A stretch of DNA of 64,000 bases, taken from Urechis unicinctus (lineage: Eukaryota; Annelida; Polychaeta; Xenopneusta; Urechidae). A program made the translations under genes and the position numbers. The stretch is from the NCBI GenBank assembly GCA_034190875.2, contig CM067348.1:47588065-47652064 (forward strand), written 5' to 3'. Numbering within the stretch: the stretch's first letter is position 1; every line of letters starts with the position of its first letter. The notes below the pieces were generated by a model. The model did not search any database. It saw only the letters and a program-made list of their open reading frames with translations, and was not told the DNA's origin. This document shows positions 53,659 through 64,000 of this stretch, piece after piece.

Positions 53659-54324
53659 TATATATCCTCTCTCTATATATCTGTAAATATATATATATCT
53701 CTATATCTGTCTATAGAGAACTATATATACATGTATATATATACATGTATATATATATATGTATATATATATATATGTATATCTCTATATCTATATATAT
53801 ATATATAAATAAGCAATAAATTTATCCTATTGTCTTTTGGTAGGGTTTAACTCACAGACTTAGTCAATTCCAAATTGTTGATATAAAAGCCAATATGAAC
53901 ATCGGTGGGGTCACCTGTCATAGCAAATAACATGTTGTTGCAGCCTTATGCAATGACACAATATTCATTTGACATAATCAATTAGTTAATATACCACGAT
54001 TTTAAATAAAAGATTTCGACTACCTGGTGACTCAAGTCGACTGTAGCCACTTGGAAGATGAAATAAGCGACTACAGTGGCAGTAGAAACACATCAATATA
54101 GGAACAAAACTGCATTCATGGGAATTTGCTTGAGAACAATGTTTCAATATAATTCACAGATCTTATCAATCGATGGGGAGATTAAATGACAAAGTGTGTC
54201 ATGAGATGACAGGCGCATCCTTGCAGCTTCTGTCAACTGGTATGATGTGCTGCCACATGACTTACCTTACAGCATCAGTGCAACCAAGAACCGTCAGGAT
54301 AAACACCATTGCGAAAGGAGCCAT
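52467..54324 (-). CDS. Secreted ligand-binding domain of a pentameric ligand-gated channel (AChBP-like, anion-receptor type)
   Basis: Predicted exons on the minus strand: 54339-54266 (ATG at 54324), 54070-54024, 53914-53856, 53323-53100, 52887-52832 and 52639-52467 (TAA). All have GT/AG ends and matching phases, giving 205 residues. Seen: a hydrophobic start [18 protein letters not shown] (signal peptide); an N-terminal helix motif RLF..YSRLESP; a first strand [25 protein letters not shown]; the family hallmark [26 protein letters not shown] formed across a splice; and a loop [13 protein letters not shown] with the cysteine spacing of glycine and glutamate-gated chloride receptors. It stops at LKLNLSFS, just before where the first membrane helix would start, and no membrane-segment exon was found downstream. 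Inference: a secreted pentamer that binds a small transmitter, comparable to acetylcholine-binding proteins. Odd: the exon for the Cys-loop is 56 nt and lacks the canonical cysteines. A decayed channel gene is the main alternative, but no frame damage is seen in the six exons. Confidence 0.8.
53340..53810. repeat. TA microsatellite in an intron of the receptor-domain gene
   Basis: About 470 bp of TA repeats with TAGA, CTCT and ATGTATAT interruptions. It fills most of the intron between the exons ending at 53856 and starting at 53323, and comes to within about 10 bp of the acceptor of the latter. Any additional small exon in this intron would be hidden or lost here. Confidence 0.95.
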
Positions 54325-54339
54325 TGCGACAGGTCTAAA

Positions 54340-55942
54340 CTGTGAACAAAACTATGAAATGAGTCACGTTCTGTCATATTGTATATTCAGTACTGGTTAA
54401 CTTTCCAACAAATTATTCATGAAATAGTTATTTCGTTTGGCTGTTACTTTCTTGCTTGGATTACATTATGAACACCCAATTACAAATTGATGTGCGTCGA
54501 CAATATGCTTGACAATTCACGGATGCGCTATCTCAGGTAGCAGGATAATTGGAAATTTGTTAACAAGAGATTTTTGCCTCATCAGGCACAGGTCCCTGTC
54601 TTGGCTTACCAACACTGACCAACTTCAAATACAATTCTCAAGATGATTTATAGAGATCAGCTGCATGATTAGACCAACCAAGCTTATATGACTCGTTTTG
54701 GCGCAAGAGATTTTGAGCACTACATCACCAAATCGCTTTGGACAATCTGTGATATTCGTATAAAGTTCATAGTAAGCGGCAATTTGTTCCAGAACTACAG
54801 TAAGTTTCACAGTCTTGACTAGACATTGCATTTATTGTACAAATAGGCTGCTGTCTTGCTACAGAGGTCACCTCTGCGGACATTATTAACCCATACATCT
54901 AACATGTAAGTAGAGAAACAAATTTTTGCCATGTACTCCTTCCACATCGGAAAAAAGGATTTGCAGGCAGTAAATTTCAAGCTAAGGGTATAAACAAACA
55001 TTGTCTGATATCCAGGGATTACTGTAATTGTGGAAGGAATGAATCAAGCTTAAAATACTCAACTTCAACATGTATCAGGAGTCAAAATCGGATGAGGCCC
55101 CAACACCACAACTTATAGTAGGCTAGTCTAGGGGTTTGTATAACCAAATATTGCCTTGCAGGACGTCTGTTTTAACATCTTGCAATGTTTTAAACCAGTG
55201 TAATTCAGTATTTCAGAAAATCCGAATTCCAATGCTCATATACAATGCACATACATAACACAAATGAAGAATAAAAATATCATCCTCTGACCGGAACCTA
55301 TCGTAGTCTTATATATTCTACTGCCACTTTAGCCCGGCATCAGACCAGTTATTGTTTTTAGCACAATCTCCGAAACTTGGTTCAAAAGAGCTAATCAGAC
55401 CAAACAACTATACCATTGTTTCACCACATTCGGCCCCAATATTTCTGCAGAATATTGGGGTCGAATGTAGGTCTATTGCCACGATAAAATATAAATAATA
55501 GCTAATTGTAACAATTACCTAGCGGGTGTGTGAGTAGATAGAACAAACGAAACTTTGTCGAGAATCTATAAGAGGCGACCAAGCATATTATCGCTCACTA
55601 AAGTAAAAAACAACAGCATGGTACATCAATAATAACAAAACCTCATTTTATATTAAATTACCTTCTTGGACCCCTGGAAAGAAAAAAAAAGTGAAGATTC
55701 TTTCCCCACTCCCTTGAACTGCTGCATTTTATAGCGACACAGAAATAGCCACTGCCCTGCCAATGTGCACGGCTCACGTCCAAGGGGATGATGATAATGT
55801 TTAGTTCCGCTCCTGGGCCGTTTAGGAAACCCACTTACGGCGCGGACACAACCATTTTAGCGGAGTCAAATATCCTGTTATACACTATCTTTGCTTTCAT
55901 CTGAATAAGATAGCAATGTTTGAATTGAAAAGGATGACTTAC
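54340..55942 (-). other. Probable 5' intron of the receptor-domain gene
   Basis: No reading frame with family motifs. It lies between the candidate leader exon (donor gtaagt at 55942) and the acceptor at 54340. Two possible extra leader exons are visible: 55900-55839 (after 'ttattcag', donor gtaagt) and a 12-nt piece after 'tttctttccag' near 55678, donor gtaatt. Neither adds family sequence; if used they would be untranslated or would carry short upstream frames. Confidence 0.4.
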
Positions 55943-55974
55943 GGTTTCAAGGGAAGAAGCACGAGGCTGCGACT
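55943..55974 (-). other. Candidate untranslated leader exon
   Basis: Runs from the A of an initiator-like TCAGTC to a strong splice donor (C then gtaagt). It has no ATG. It lies on the same strand as, and about 1.65 kb upstream of, the start codon of the receptor-domain gene, so it most likely supplies that gene's 5' end. Inference from position and signals only. Confidence 0.45.
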
Positions 55975-56008
55975 GACTTGCTTCTGTCTAGCCCTGGTCG
56001 TATTTATA
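55971..56008 (-). promoter_or_regulatory. TATA box and initiator
   Basis: Minus-strand TATAAATA at 56008-56001, followed at the expected distance by TCAGTC at 55976-55971, which matches the TCAGT-type initiator well known in arthropods. The TATA start lies about 34 bases before the proposed first base (55974). A leader with a consensus donor follows. Together this is a plausible core promoter for the gene downstream on the minus strand. Confidence 0.5.
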
Positions 56009-56398
56009 CAGAAACCGCAAGGCCATCAGTATCAACTGACATTTCCCAATTGTTATCGATAACAATACATCAGTTGTAATAATTGTGACAAGCATAACCA
56101 TCAATCGTACAAAGTTCACCCGTAAATTTGGCTTTTGGCTTAAGCGATTATTTGCAAATGTGTGAATTTAGGGGTCATTGTATTTTATGGGATAATTTGC
56201 CAGTCATTATGTACGCCCACCGAGTGCGACAACTAAACATCGAGTTAAATTTGTCTCTCAGTGAGGTCGATCTCTCTGTGAATCGGGCACAAATGTGGTG
56301 GGAAAACTTTGCGGACTGTGAATGATCATGATGATTATAGTCAAATTGTCGTACCGACGATTGAATAAAATTACCAAACGACCACCATCAACTTTCGC

Positions 56399-56937
56399 TT
56401 AGAATGAAACGGGTTTGACAACGGAAGAGACGTAATCGATAAATCCATTCAAGCCGCGTGGATCTGTAAAGAATTTATGCAATCACTGAAGTCAATAATT
56501 TGACAACATACTATAATAAAAACATTGCGTCGGTGTCTTGGTAAACAGTGCATATTTGAACAATTATTTAGACTACAATGATCAGTAAATATTTTGCTCT
56601 AGGTCGATAACTAATGTATGAATGATGAATAAACAAATTTCGTATTGTCAAACGATCTCTTTGCAATTGACAAGACAAGCTTTTAATACGAGTCTAACAT
56701 ATTCCCAGATCAAAACCCAATGAATAAACGATGACTGCATCAAAACGATACCATGACACCAAATTATAATTCATAAAAGTTTGTTACCTTAACCAAAGTT
56801 GTCAAGGGCAACTTGCTGGATGTCGCCGGCATCTACAAGAGCTTGGAGCTGCCCAGAATTAAGCTCCGCCTGCTGAGAAGATGTAACAGCTCTAGCCTGG
56901 GTAGTGGAGTAGTAACTGATCTGGGCACATGAAATCT
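56399..56937 (-). CDS. 3' end of an unrecognised spliced gene (last two exons)
   Basis: Two minus-strand exons: 56937-56794 (acceptor 'ttttgtcgcag', donor gttaag) and 56463-56399 (acceptor 'attctttacag', stop TAA at 56401-56399), joined in phase through a GAT codon across a 330-nt intron. The first is open only in one frame over its whole length and reads ISCAQISYYSTTQARA, then a Q/A/L-rich stretch ending QQVALDNF; the second reads DPRGLNGFIDYVSS and ends KPVSF. I recognise no family. The 5' part is missing. A 90-nt segment at 57806-57717 with splice-like ends has an open frame that ends in TGA just before its donor, so I do not join it. It lies just upstream of the promoter at 56.0 kb and is therefore probably a separate gene. 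Confidence 0.45.
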
Positions 56938-57183
56938 CTGCGACAAAACAATTCACACAATACCATTGTTATTTGAGAGACACTTGTATTGATGTCGAGC
57001 ACCGAGATATGTTTCTGATGAAGTAAAATTAAAGCTTACAATGCATGCGTAAACTTAGCAGCATCACTGAACAGCGTCATACGACATGGGGATTAGAACA
57101 GTGAGAACTTGAACTCTTGTAAGTCAACGAATTCTGCAAACGTGCTTTTCAATCTAAGGGTGAAAAAATACTGAGGAAACTAA

Positions 57184-57238
57184 CACATATATATTGATAT
57201 ATATGTATATATTCATATGGATATATTTATATATATTT

Positions 57239-57327
<89 letters not shown>

Positions 57328-57400
57328 ACATGTATTTTATATATGTATGTAATATATCTAAATATATATATATGTATATATATATATATTAATTTATGTA
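57184..57400. repeat. TA microsatellite
   Basis: About 200 bp of TA repeats with ATGTATAT and TTTATA interruptions. Frames reading IYIYIY across it are trivial translations of the repeat. Confidence 0.95.
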
Positions 57401-58859
57401 TTTATAATATCTTTCACGATATTCGGGATTCGACATTTATCTATGTCCATTAAATGGTGTGGTGATAACATTTAAATGGCATATTTGCTATTTTATTTTC
57501 ATGTTGCATTGTATATGCTCGTATTCAGAGTGACAAGTGTACGTTCATCTTTTTATCCCGAAAACTAATTGTGCATTATGAGCTGACGCGTTGATTTTGA
57601 ATGAGGAATCTTGCTTTGAATGGCAGGTCCACCAGCTTTACATGTAATGGCATGATACAGCTTGCCATTCACCTATTATGCCAAATTATCGAGTGAAATA
57701 AATTGCCCGTAGTTACCTCAAAGTGTCTGCCTATTCATCCGGCCCATTAACGTCTTGCCATTATACCCGGGACACAATTTCGTGGCCATCCTGTTCAGAA
57801 TGGGCTCTAAAGATTACGTGATAACAGTGGTAAACGCCGCGTATATGGAATATCTATTGATTGAGTTTCATGCATTGAATACATAAGAATGATTAGATAA
57901 CACTATAAAAAGCATTGAAGATAGACACTAGGAAGTATTAGCAGGCATATTGCGTATATTTCCGAAATGCACACAATGGTGGGTGCATCTTGCGTACGAA
58001 GCTGGTTATTTATTGTATTAAAGAGCGCCTCAGTTCTAAACACAACATTGGTCGATGTGTTATTATGTTTAGGGCGTTAAGTTGCTGCAATAATTATCTC
58101 ATGTACCTTAAAAATACAAATATCATGCATATAATGTTACAGACGCCATTGGCAACGCACTGTGTAATCGTGGTGTGAATATTATATTTTTTTATTGAAT
58201 ATGTCTTATCAATGCATTATGTTGCCATCTTAAGGCTTGAAGCGAAATTGAGTGTTGTTAGTCTGACAACATGGTACATAATACTAAACGTGCCGTTTGC
58301 TGCATAATTGCCGACATTTCTCAAGGACTTAATTGAATGTATCTGTGGCTTTCCATCAATCCATATTACACTTATCACGCTTACTCTCCTTCATTGGTTG
58401 ATTCAATAAGCAATATATGAATTAGCGGGTTATTTTTTAACATTCTAGAATTTCGATTAGGTTGACTTAATCCCTTTACAAAGAAAACTAATTTCGAGCA
58501 ATTTAAGTACCATTTATTGCCAAAGTATATACAATAACAACTAGCGATAACCAGCTGAGATATTCAAGCGGTAGAAGATTACTCGACACATTTTTATTCT
58601 CCCGCCTCTTCATGATATCTATCAAAAAAAGAACAATTCTGAGGTATTATTGGAAAACCTAATGAGAAAAACCTATGATATTGTTCCATAACATTCTGCC
58701 AAGTCGAAAGTAGGTAAGTACATGGAGGCTAAGCTTCTACACATGTAATTAATTCATTACAATGCGGCCTCGTTGATCACATTATGCAACTGAACTATAT
58801 AAGTTCAATCATTGTACTAGTTAATTTAATAAAACGGTACCATATCATTCACAGCTGTC
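57401..58859. other. Non-coding stretch of the island
   Basis: AT-rich DNA with no recognisable domain. The only exon-like piece is 57806-57717 on the minus strand, discussed with the gene end at 56399-56937. Upstream exons of that gene should lie here if it is a real gene, but I could not identify them. Confidence 0.4.
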
Positions 58860-59950
58860 AATCAAATGGAACAAATGGTGCCTATATTTTCCATGCACGG
58901 GTCCAGCAGAGCACTATGTTTGGTATAGACACAAAATGAACCCATTGTGCCACAAGGTCCAGTTGTCACTTGTCATCGCCTTCATCTGCGAAAAGTGCTA
59001 GGAAGTATTATGCTGATTTACTCCCAATGAAACCGCATAGTATCATTTACTCGACAGCACGACCAGAAGCCCCAATGGTGATTTTTCTCCTTCCAAAGAA
59101 CAATGGCGCCATGAGGTTCTGTAACAACCATTGCCGCAGAACATTAGCGCGCACGTACAGCCGTGAGTGTTAATAATGAGTTGGGATTCGGGCGTATAAT
59201 AACTTGGTGACACTCATGAATCATGGCAGCATTGTATTGTCTCCTATACGTCGCTTATTGGGAGTGTATAATGCAATAGGTGTTATTTGCGCCAAACCGG
59301 AGCTTTATGTACTACAACGCCGATACCTTAGCATCTATGTTAACATTGCCTCTTAACCATGCTGCGTCAATGCAAGGCATATGGTGTAGATCGGTTGGTC
59401 TTGCTAGCTTCCGATTTGAAAGCACCAACATGCCCAACACGTTTTTAAAACAACAATACATGCCATGCTATGACACGTTGGCTCGTCAGATTTCGTATTT
59501 ATGTCAAAAGAAACAGATGATCCAGAGGCCTTAAGGAATCATGCATCAGATCGTATTAAAAATACATCTCGGTCCGCCCAATCAATGTAGCAACCACAAA
59601 GAATTAACGGCTATCATTCAACACATATACCGTAACGATCGCAATTTATTTATCACTTAGAGAAAGTTAAAATTATTATAAAATGTTCATTGGACTGACA
59701 ATGTAATCATATAGCGACGAATATCGAACTTAGACAAAGGAATAGCGATAAGTGATTAGTCCACGACCATGTTTATAATTTAAAGTCCACCTTGATAATC
59801 GATTGTAAAAAGAAGAATTAATAGCTTTATACCTAGATATTTGTGAATTTATTATGCACGTTCATCGAATCAGACAGCCATATTATATGATTTCGTGAAT
59901 AATATATGGTTTAGCCATTGACCACGAACAACAATGACACAAAGCTTACA
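58860..59950 (+). repeat. Diverged dispersed repeat, right copy
   Basis: Partner of 2100-3330, same orientation, many substitutions and indels. It sits inside the non-array island while its partner sits in the left flank, so the two copies bracket the whole array. No coding capacity shared beyond what DNA similarity explains. Confidence 0.7.
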
Positions 59951-61342
59951 ATAGCCCTAGAAGCGGCTTTCTTTTTATAGAGATTACTGTCAATCTTCTG
60001 TAATGATTTACGTGCATGTTCCTCGTTACATTGGTCAGAGGATGACCTCGGAAAGAGGTTAGTTTGAAGAGAAAATGTACCTTTATTCCTATTGCTTATT
60101 ATGCTGCACCAGCGACATCCGTTAATACCGCCCTAGTGCCAGAACTGCTTAGTCATGCTGGCGATGGTACTTTGTGTACATGCTTGCCTATCACTCTATA
60201 TTATCAAATAAGGGTAAATGAATGTCGAATCCAACAAAACTGTTTTGAAGCGTACGAACAGAATGGCGATAACGGGGAACTGTTTTAATTTATATTCATG
60301 CATGCGTGAAAGCAATACAATTAAGTTATGTGAGATTACTTTCAAACACTTTTTACCGAAGAACATCCCAATTGTACACCTAAATTTAGTCTATTTACTA
60401 ATTTTTGGTTATAATTGACATATATAGCCTAAACAGCAAAAATAATCGGGCTTAAAATATTTCTCTGTTCAATGAATGGTCGCACCGTTAGGCTCCTAAA
60501 AACGCCAGTTTGTTAGAACCGCTGACTTATCATAGGCTTATTCAAATATTACGTAGAAACAATTGCGTCATGGCACAGAGGAAGCTAATGCAGATCTCAA
60601 CCGTGATGGGGTATTAGGTACGGCTACTCAATCAATGCCATTGTACAATTTAAGAGACTTTCCAAAAATACCGGGCAGTAAGTTAAATTTCCTTTCCATT
60701 ATCAATACAATAGTCTAATAGTTTAATGATGTCATGCCATTGCTATGAAGACTATAATCCGCAATACATTTGCTGGATACATTGTCGGTGCAGTTGCGTA
60801 AAAAATCGGCAAATCCTAGAAATAATAATACCGTGTTGCAGCACCTAGGTATTGCATTGTAATATTGAACTGCGTTGACCGTATAATAAAAATAAGTTTC
60901 AATTATACGGCCTTCCGATTCTTAATGTATATCTTGTCCCGTTTTTGAATACTATTGGTCACGATAAAGGTACTAAGCCATTATATTATGGTATTAGAAA
61001 GTTACCTTAGCACGCTGTAAACCCTTTGTACGGCCTAAGATATTAGGATCTAGATCCTTTACGGCGAAAAATACTCCCTACAAAACATCATATTCGAGAC
61101 ATATCTCGATTTCATAGGTATTGTTATGTATGACGAATGGAAAACCCAAGGCCCCGATAAACCGACATGTCATTTTCCTTTTTACATTTGACCTTCAGCC
61201 TTCATTAAAGTATAGTGGTTAAAACCAAATAGTTTCCCGTCGTCATCACGCTCCTTCTTAACATCAACTTGAGCCGATGAAAAAGCCTTACTATCATGCA
61301 TTACTTATCTGCTGTACTTAGCCAAGAGGCTAAAGGTTACCC
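59951..61342. other. Non-coding end of the island
   Basis: Short unrelated reading frames only; no splice-flanked coding segment or repeat recognised. It ends at 61343, where array sequence resumes at the position equivalent to about 14226 of unit 1 ('actcaattgatcaggagc'). Confidence 0.5.
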
Positions 61343-64000
61343 TACTCAATTGATCAGGAGCATTTTTAGGATGTATTCATGTATAGCAGGCTTTTGACGA
61401 ATGAAAAAGTCAGAAGCGATCGCAAAATTATGCATGGCTTATAATGCGATACATCTATTTATGCTAGTATTAAACAATGTCCCGCATAAAGATTTGAATT
61501 TGCGCGATATATGTTATTTCGCCAGTTTTGCATCGTAGTGAGTTGTCGTGTAGGAGCTTACTGGCTATTTCAGACAATCAATTGTAGCTGGTAATTGGCT
61601 ATCACCAAATTCATAATATATGTTTTCCTCTGTTATTTTATGAAAATATCAACACTGCTTCGATGTCAACGATGTTGTTATGTTTAAGGTGCGGCTCGGT
61701 AAGCCTGGCTATGAGCGATGATGTATCGAAGAAGCATGTGTTATCTCTGTGAAGCTACAAGATTGAAGGTCACTGCTGATGGACTATGAACGCATATGAC
61801 AGCTCGAACAAAGGAAATGATAGATCTATCACATTCCATCATTGATTCATTGTTACCCAAGGCTGTCTTCGAGACCTCTCAGTAATCCCATATACTTTGA
61901 TAGAGCTTATATGGCTGCGATCATACCCCGCCGAACAAGTTACATCAGTGATACCTCCCAAAAATTACGCAACCCGCATATTAAGAACACATCAGCTGTT
62001 CAAGTAGACCCCTTTCCTTCTTAAAACTCAATGATATATTAACACCCCGTGCGTACATTAAATACGTTATTGCAATGATGTTACAGTTGATTGCCACCAA
62101 CGTAAAAATCCATCAACATAGGAGTTGCTGTATGTCAATAGTTATGCAGTAGTAATGGATAATTGTCCATTACATAAAATGAATAACCTTTATTAAACCA
62201 TCACAGTCACATTATCGCTGCGGAAAAGGCAACTTTATTGTTAGTGCCTATTCTCGCAAGAAAAGGTTACGGCAATAAACGCGGCGAGTGCACAGACCAA
62301 CATTTCCTGTCCGACCCCGTCTGGTTTTGTAATAATGTATCAGCAATCGACAGCTTTCATTATAATATTTCTCAACTTAGGGTATATATATCTGGTTTTA
62401 TATAGTCGCTTGACGTTAGTGAAGTATTATACAATAACCGGCACCTGCGCATTTATTTAATTACACTTTTATTTCTAATCACTCCAGCCTCATATATATA
62501 TATAAACAGATCATTCGCCCTGGCTGGTCATTCAAGTCCGTCGACTTTTATCACAACAAAGTATATAGACAGGATCTTACCTTTATCATAACACTGGAAC
62601 TATACGTGCAAGTATATTACCCTCGTTGATGTTGGCAGAACACCGTTTGCTCTAGGTGTCCTGCCAATGGTCACCAACAATTGACTACAAGTACAGTGTT
62701 TTAGTTCCAAACAGTTTTTTGGGTATTTTCCTTTTGAGTAGTGACATTCGCACTGTCGCAACCTGAGGCTGGATATTATCCGACAATTGTATGCCCTCTG
62801 CTACCATTCGGTCTTCTGTGATATTTTACAGAGGTCGAATGCTGCAATGCGACTCCTTGCACATCATTTGTCTTCGCAAAAGGGACTCAGCGTGGTGCTA
62901 TGACTTCTGAATGCATTACTTACTACCAACCACGGATCTGAGAAGAAGACAAATAAGCCGCCGAATATGGTGCTTTACACTGTGTGGTTTCGTTATCGTC
63001 TGTCACGACTAATTTAATGCGAAGTACTCCAATATATTTACAATGGGAACACGAAAATGTGATTCGTTTTTATTTACATTTTCCGTATTGCATTACATGG
63101 ATATAGGAGAGCACGAGCACGCATAAAAGAGCTGCTTATATAACCGACCAATCTGACAGCGTGTTGAACTATATTCGAAGCATTGACTCGGTAAGAAATA
63201 TAATGGGATACCCGTTGTCAGTAACACTGAGTCTTATTGGTGATTACTATAAATCCCTTCAGTATGTGATACGAGTTACACATACAAAAATAGGTTGCTC
63301 TTCGAAGGAAAACTTTAGATGTCACAAACTCAATCAGCGCTGGTAGACTGCTGTTCGTTTTTGGCATCAAATTATTTCGTATTTCTCAAGTGAGATATTT
63401 GAAAAATCCTATCAACCCATTTGTAACCTAACCAACGAGCCGATAGCAAATCCCATGTGATTAATAATTGTTAATTGCTTTATTTTTACCACATTATCGC
63501 ATCTTCTATTAACTGGTGAACACCGCTCCACCTATATGAAATTTGTGAAGGTGTTTCGTGCAGCATGCTATGATGTATGCAAATGTCAATTACGAACGAT
63601 CCATACGTGAGTCGTCGTATGGAGTGCATCACAATACTGCAGAAATCTCACACACAACATTATGATGTTATTGCTGTACGCATAAAAGTTAGGGTTACAA
63701 ACAGATTTAGGCCACGAATACACGGCCAATCAAATCAGTGGCATAGCTGTCCCATTATTCATTACTCAATGATAAGCAGTCGGATTAGTAAAGAAGGTTA
63801 CCCCTTGGCACTCGCTCAAACGAATGTACCTCCTAATTATCGGATTCATTTTTGTTAACACAAGTGGCATGGAAATAAGTTTTGCCTCAAACGCTTATCA
63901 TCTCTTGCTGATAGCGGAAGTTTTAATGAAATTAATACCATTTATTTCGCACAGATGGAACGGATATTTTATGAATATCAAGTTAAGATGATGCACTAAA
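61343..64000 (+). repeat. Partial array unit, right end of window
   Basis: Direct copy equivalent to about 14226-16840 of unit 1, running off the window. It keeps the roughly 450 bp (about 61.6-61.95 kb) that unit 1 lost at 14499, has a very short TA tract at 62490, and shares with units 1 and 2 the 46-bp loss (at about 63590). It is therefore close kin of units 1 and 2, without their private deletions. No gene seen. Confidence 0.85.

Noticed and set aside
57717-57806. Further exon of the unidentified gene
   Set aside because: Splice-like ends are present, but its only open frame hits TGA just before the donor and the phase does not fit the next exon.
1-64000. Scrambled mitochondrial genome (as in some apicomplexans) or a bacterial replicon
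   Set aside because: No cytochrome oxidase, cytochrome b or rRNA-like blocks, no dense coding, and a spliced animal receptor gene lies in the window.

Overview
The window looks like nuclear DNA of an invertebrate animal. It is AT-rich, almost free of long reading frames, rich in TA microsatellites, and built mainly of long non-coding repeats. The animal assignment rests on one intron-containing gene at 52.3-56.0 kb on the minus strand, which reads as a ligand-binding domain of the pentameric ligand-gated ion channel family (glycine/glutamate/GABA-receptor type). I cannot name the species.

Layout. 1-4371: single-copy-looking non-coding DNA with one diverged repeat (about 2100-3330) that recurs at about 58860-59950. 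4372-11513: rearranged pieces of the main repeat, first 1.2 kb direct (4372-5599), then 5.9 kb inverted (5600-11513). 11514-51288: a head-to-tail array of a roughly 13-14 kb unit. Unit 1 is 11514-25455 and unit 2 is 25456-38614; these two are nearly identical over long stretches. Unit 3 (38615-47344) lacks about 5.2 kb and carries a fresh 1064-bp tandem duplication. Unit 4 (47345-51288) is partial and has an older-looking organisation. 51289-61342: a 10-kb island unlike the array, holding the host gene(s). 61343-64000: the array sequence resumes in direct orientation with part of another unit. The array carries no gene that I can support; its short reading frames shift or break between copies.

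The island. Six minus-strand exons between 54339 and 52467 join in consistent phases into a predicted 205-residue protein: signal peptide plus an ion-channel extracellular domain, then a stop just where the first membrane segment should begin, followed by a polyadenylation signal. This is the architecture of acetylcholine-binding proteins (secreted, channel-less receptor domains), but the sequence resembles anion-channel receptors, and the signature Cys-loop is shortened and has lost its cysteines. A TATA box and initiator about 1.65 kb upstream suggest its promoter. Upstream of that, two minus-strand exons (56399-56937) form the 3' end of a second gene that I do not recognise.

Most interesting: the secreted, Cys-loop-less receptor domain gene; the large fold-back palindromes at the left of the array; and the copy-by-copy history (ancestral versus derived units, an abrupt identity step near 40.07 kb) that can be read directly from the repeats. 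Many differences between the two best-matched units are single-base homopolymer length changes, so some may be assembly error.
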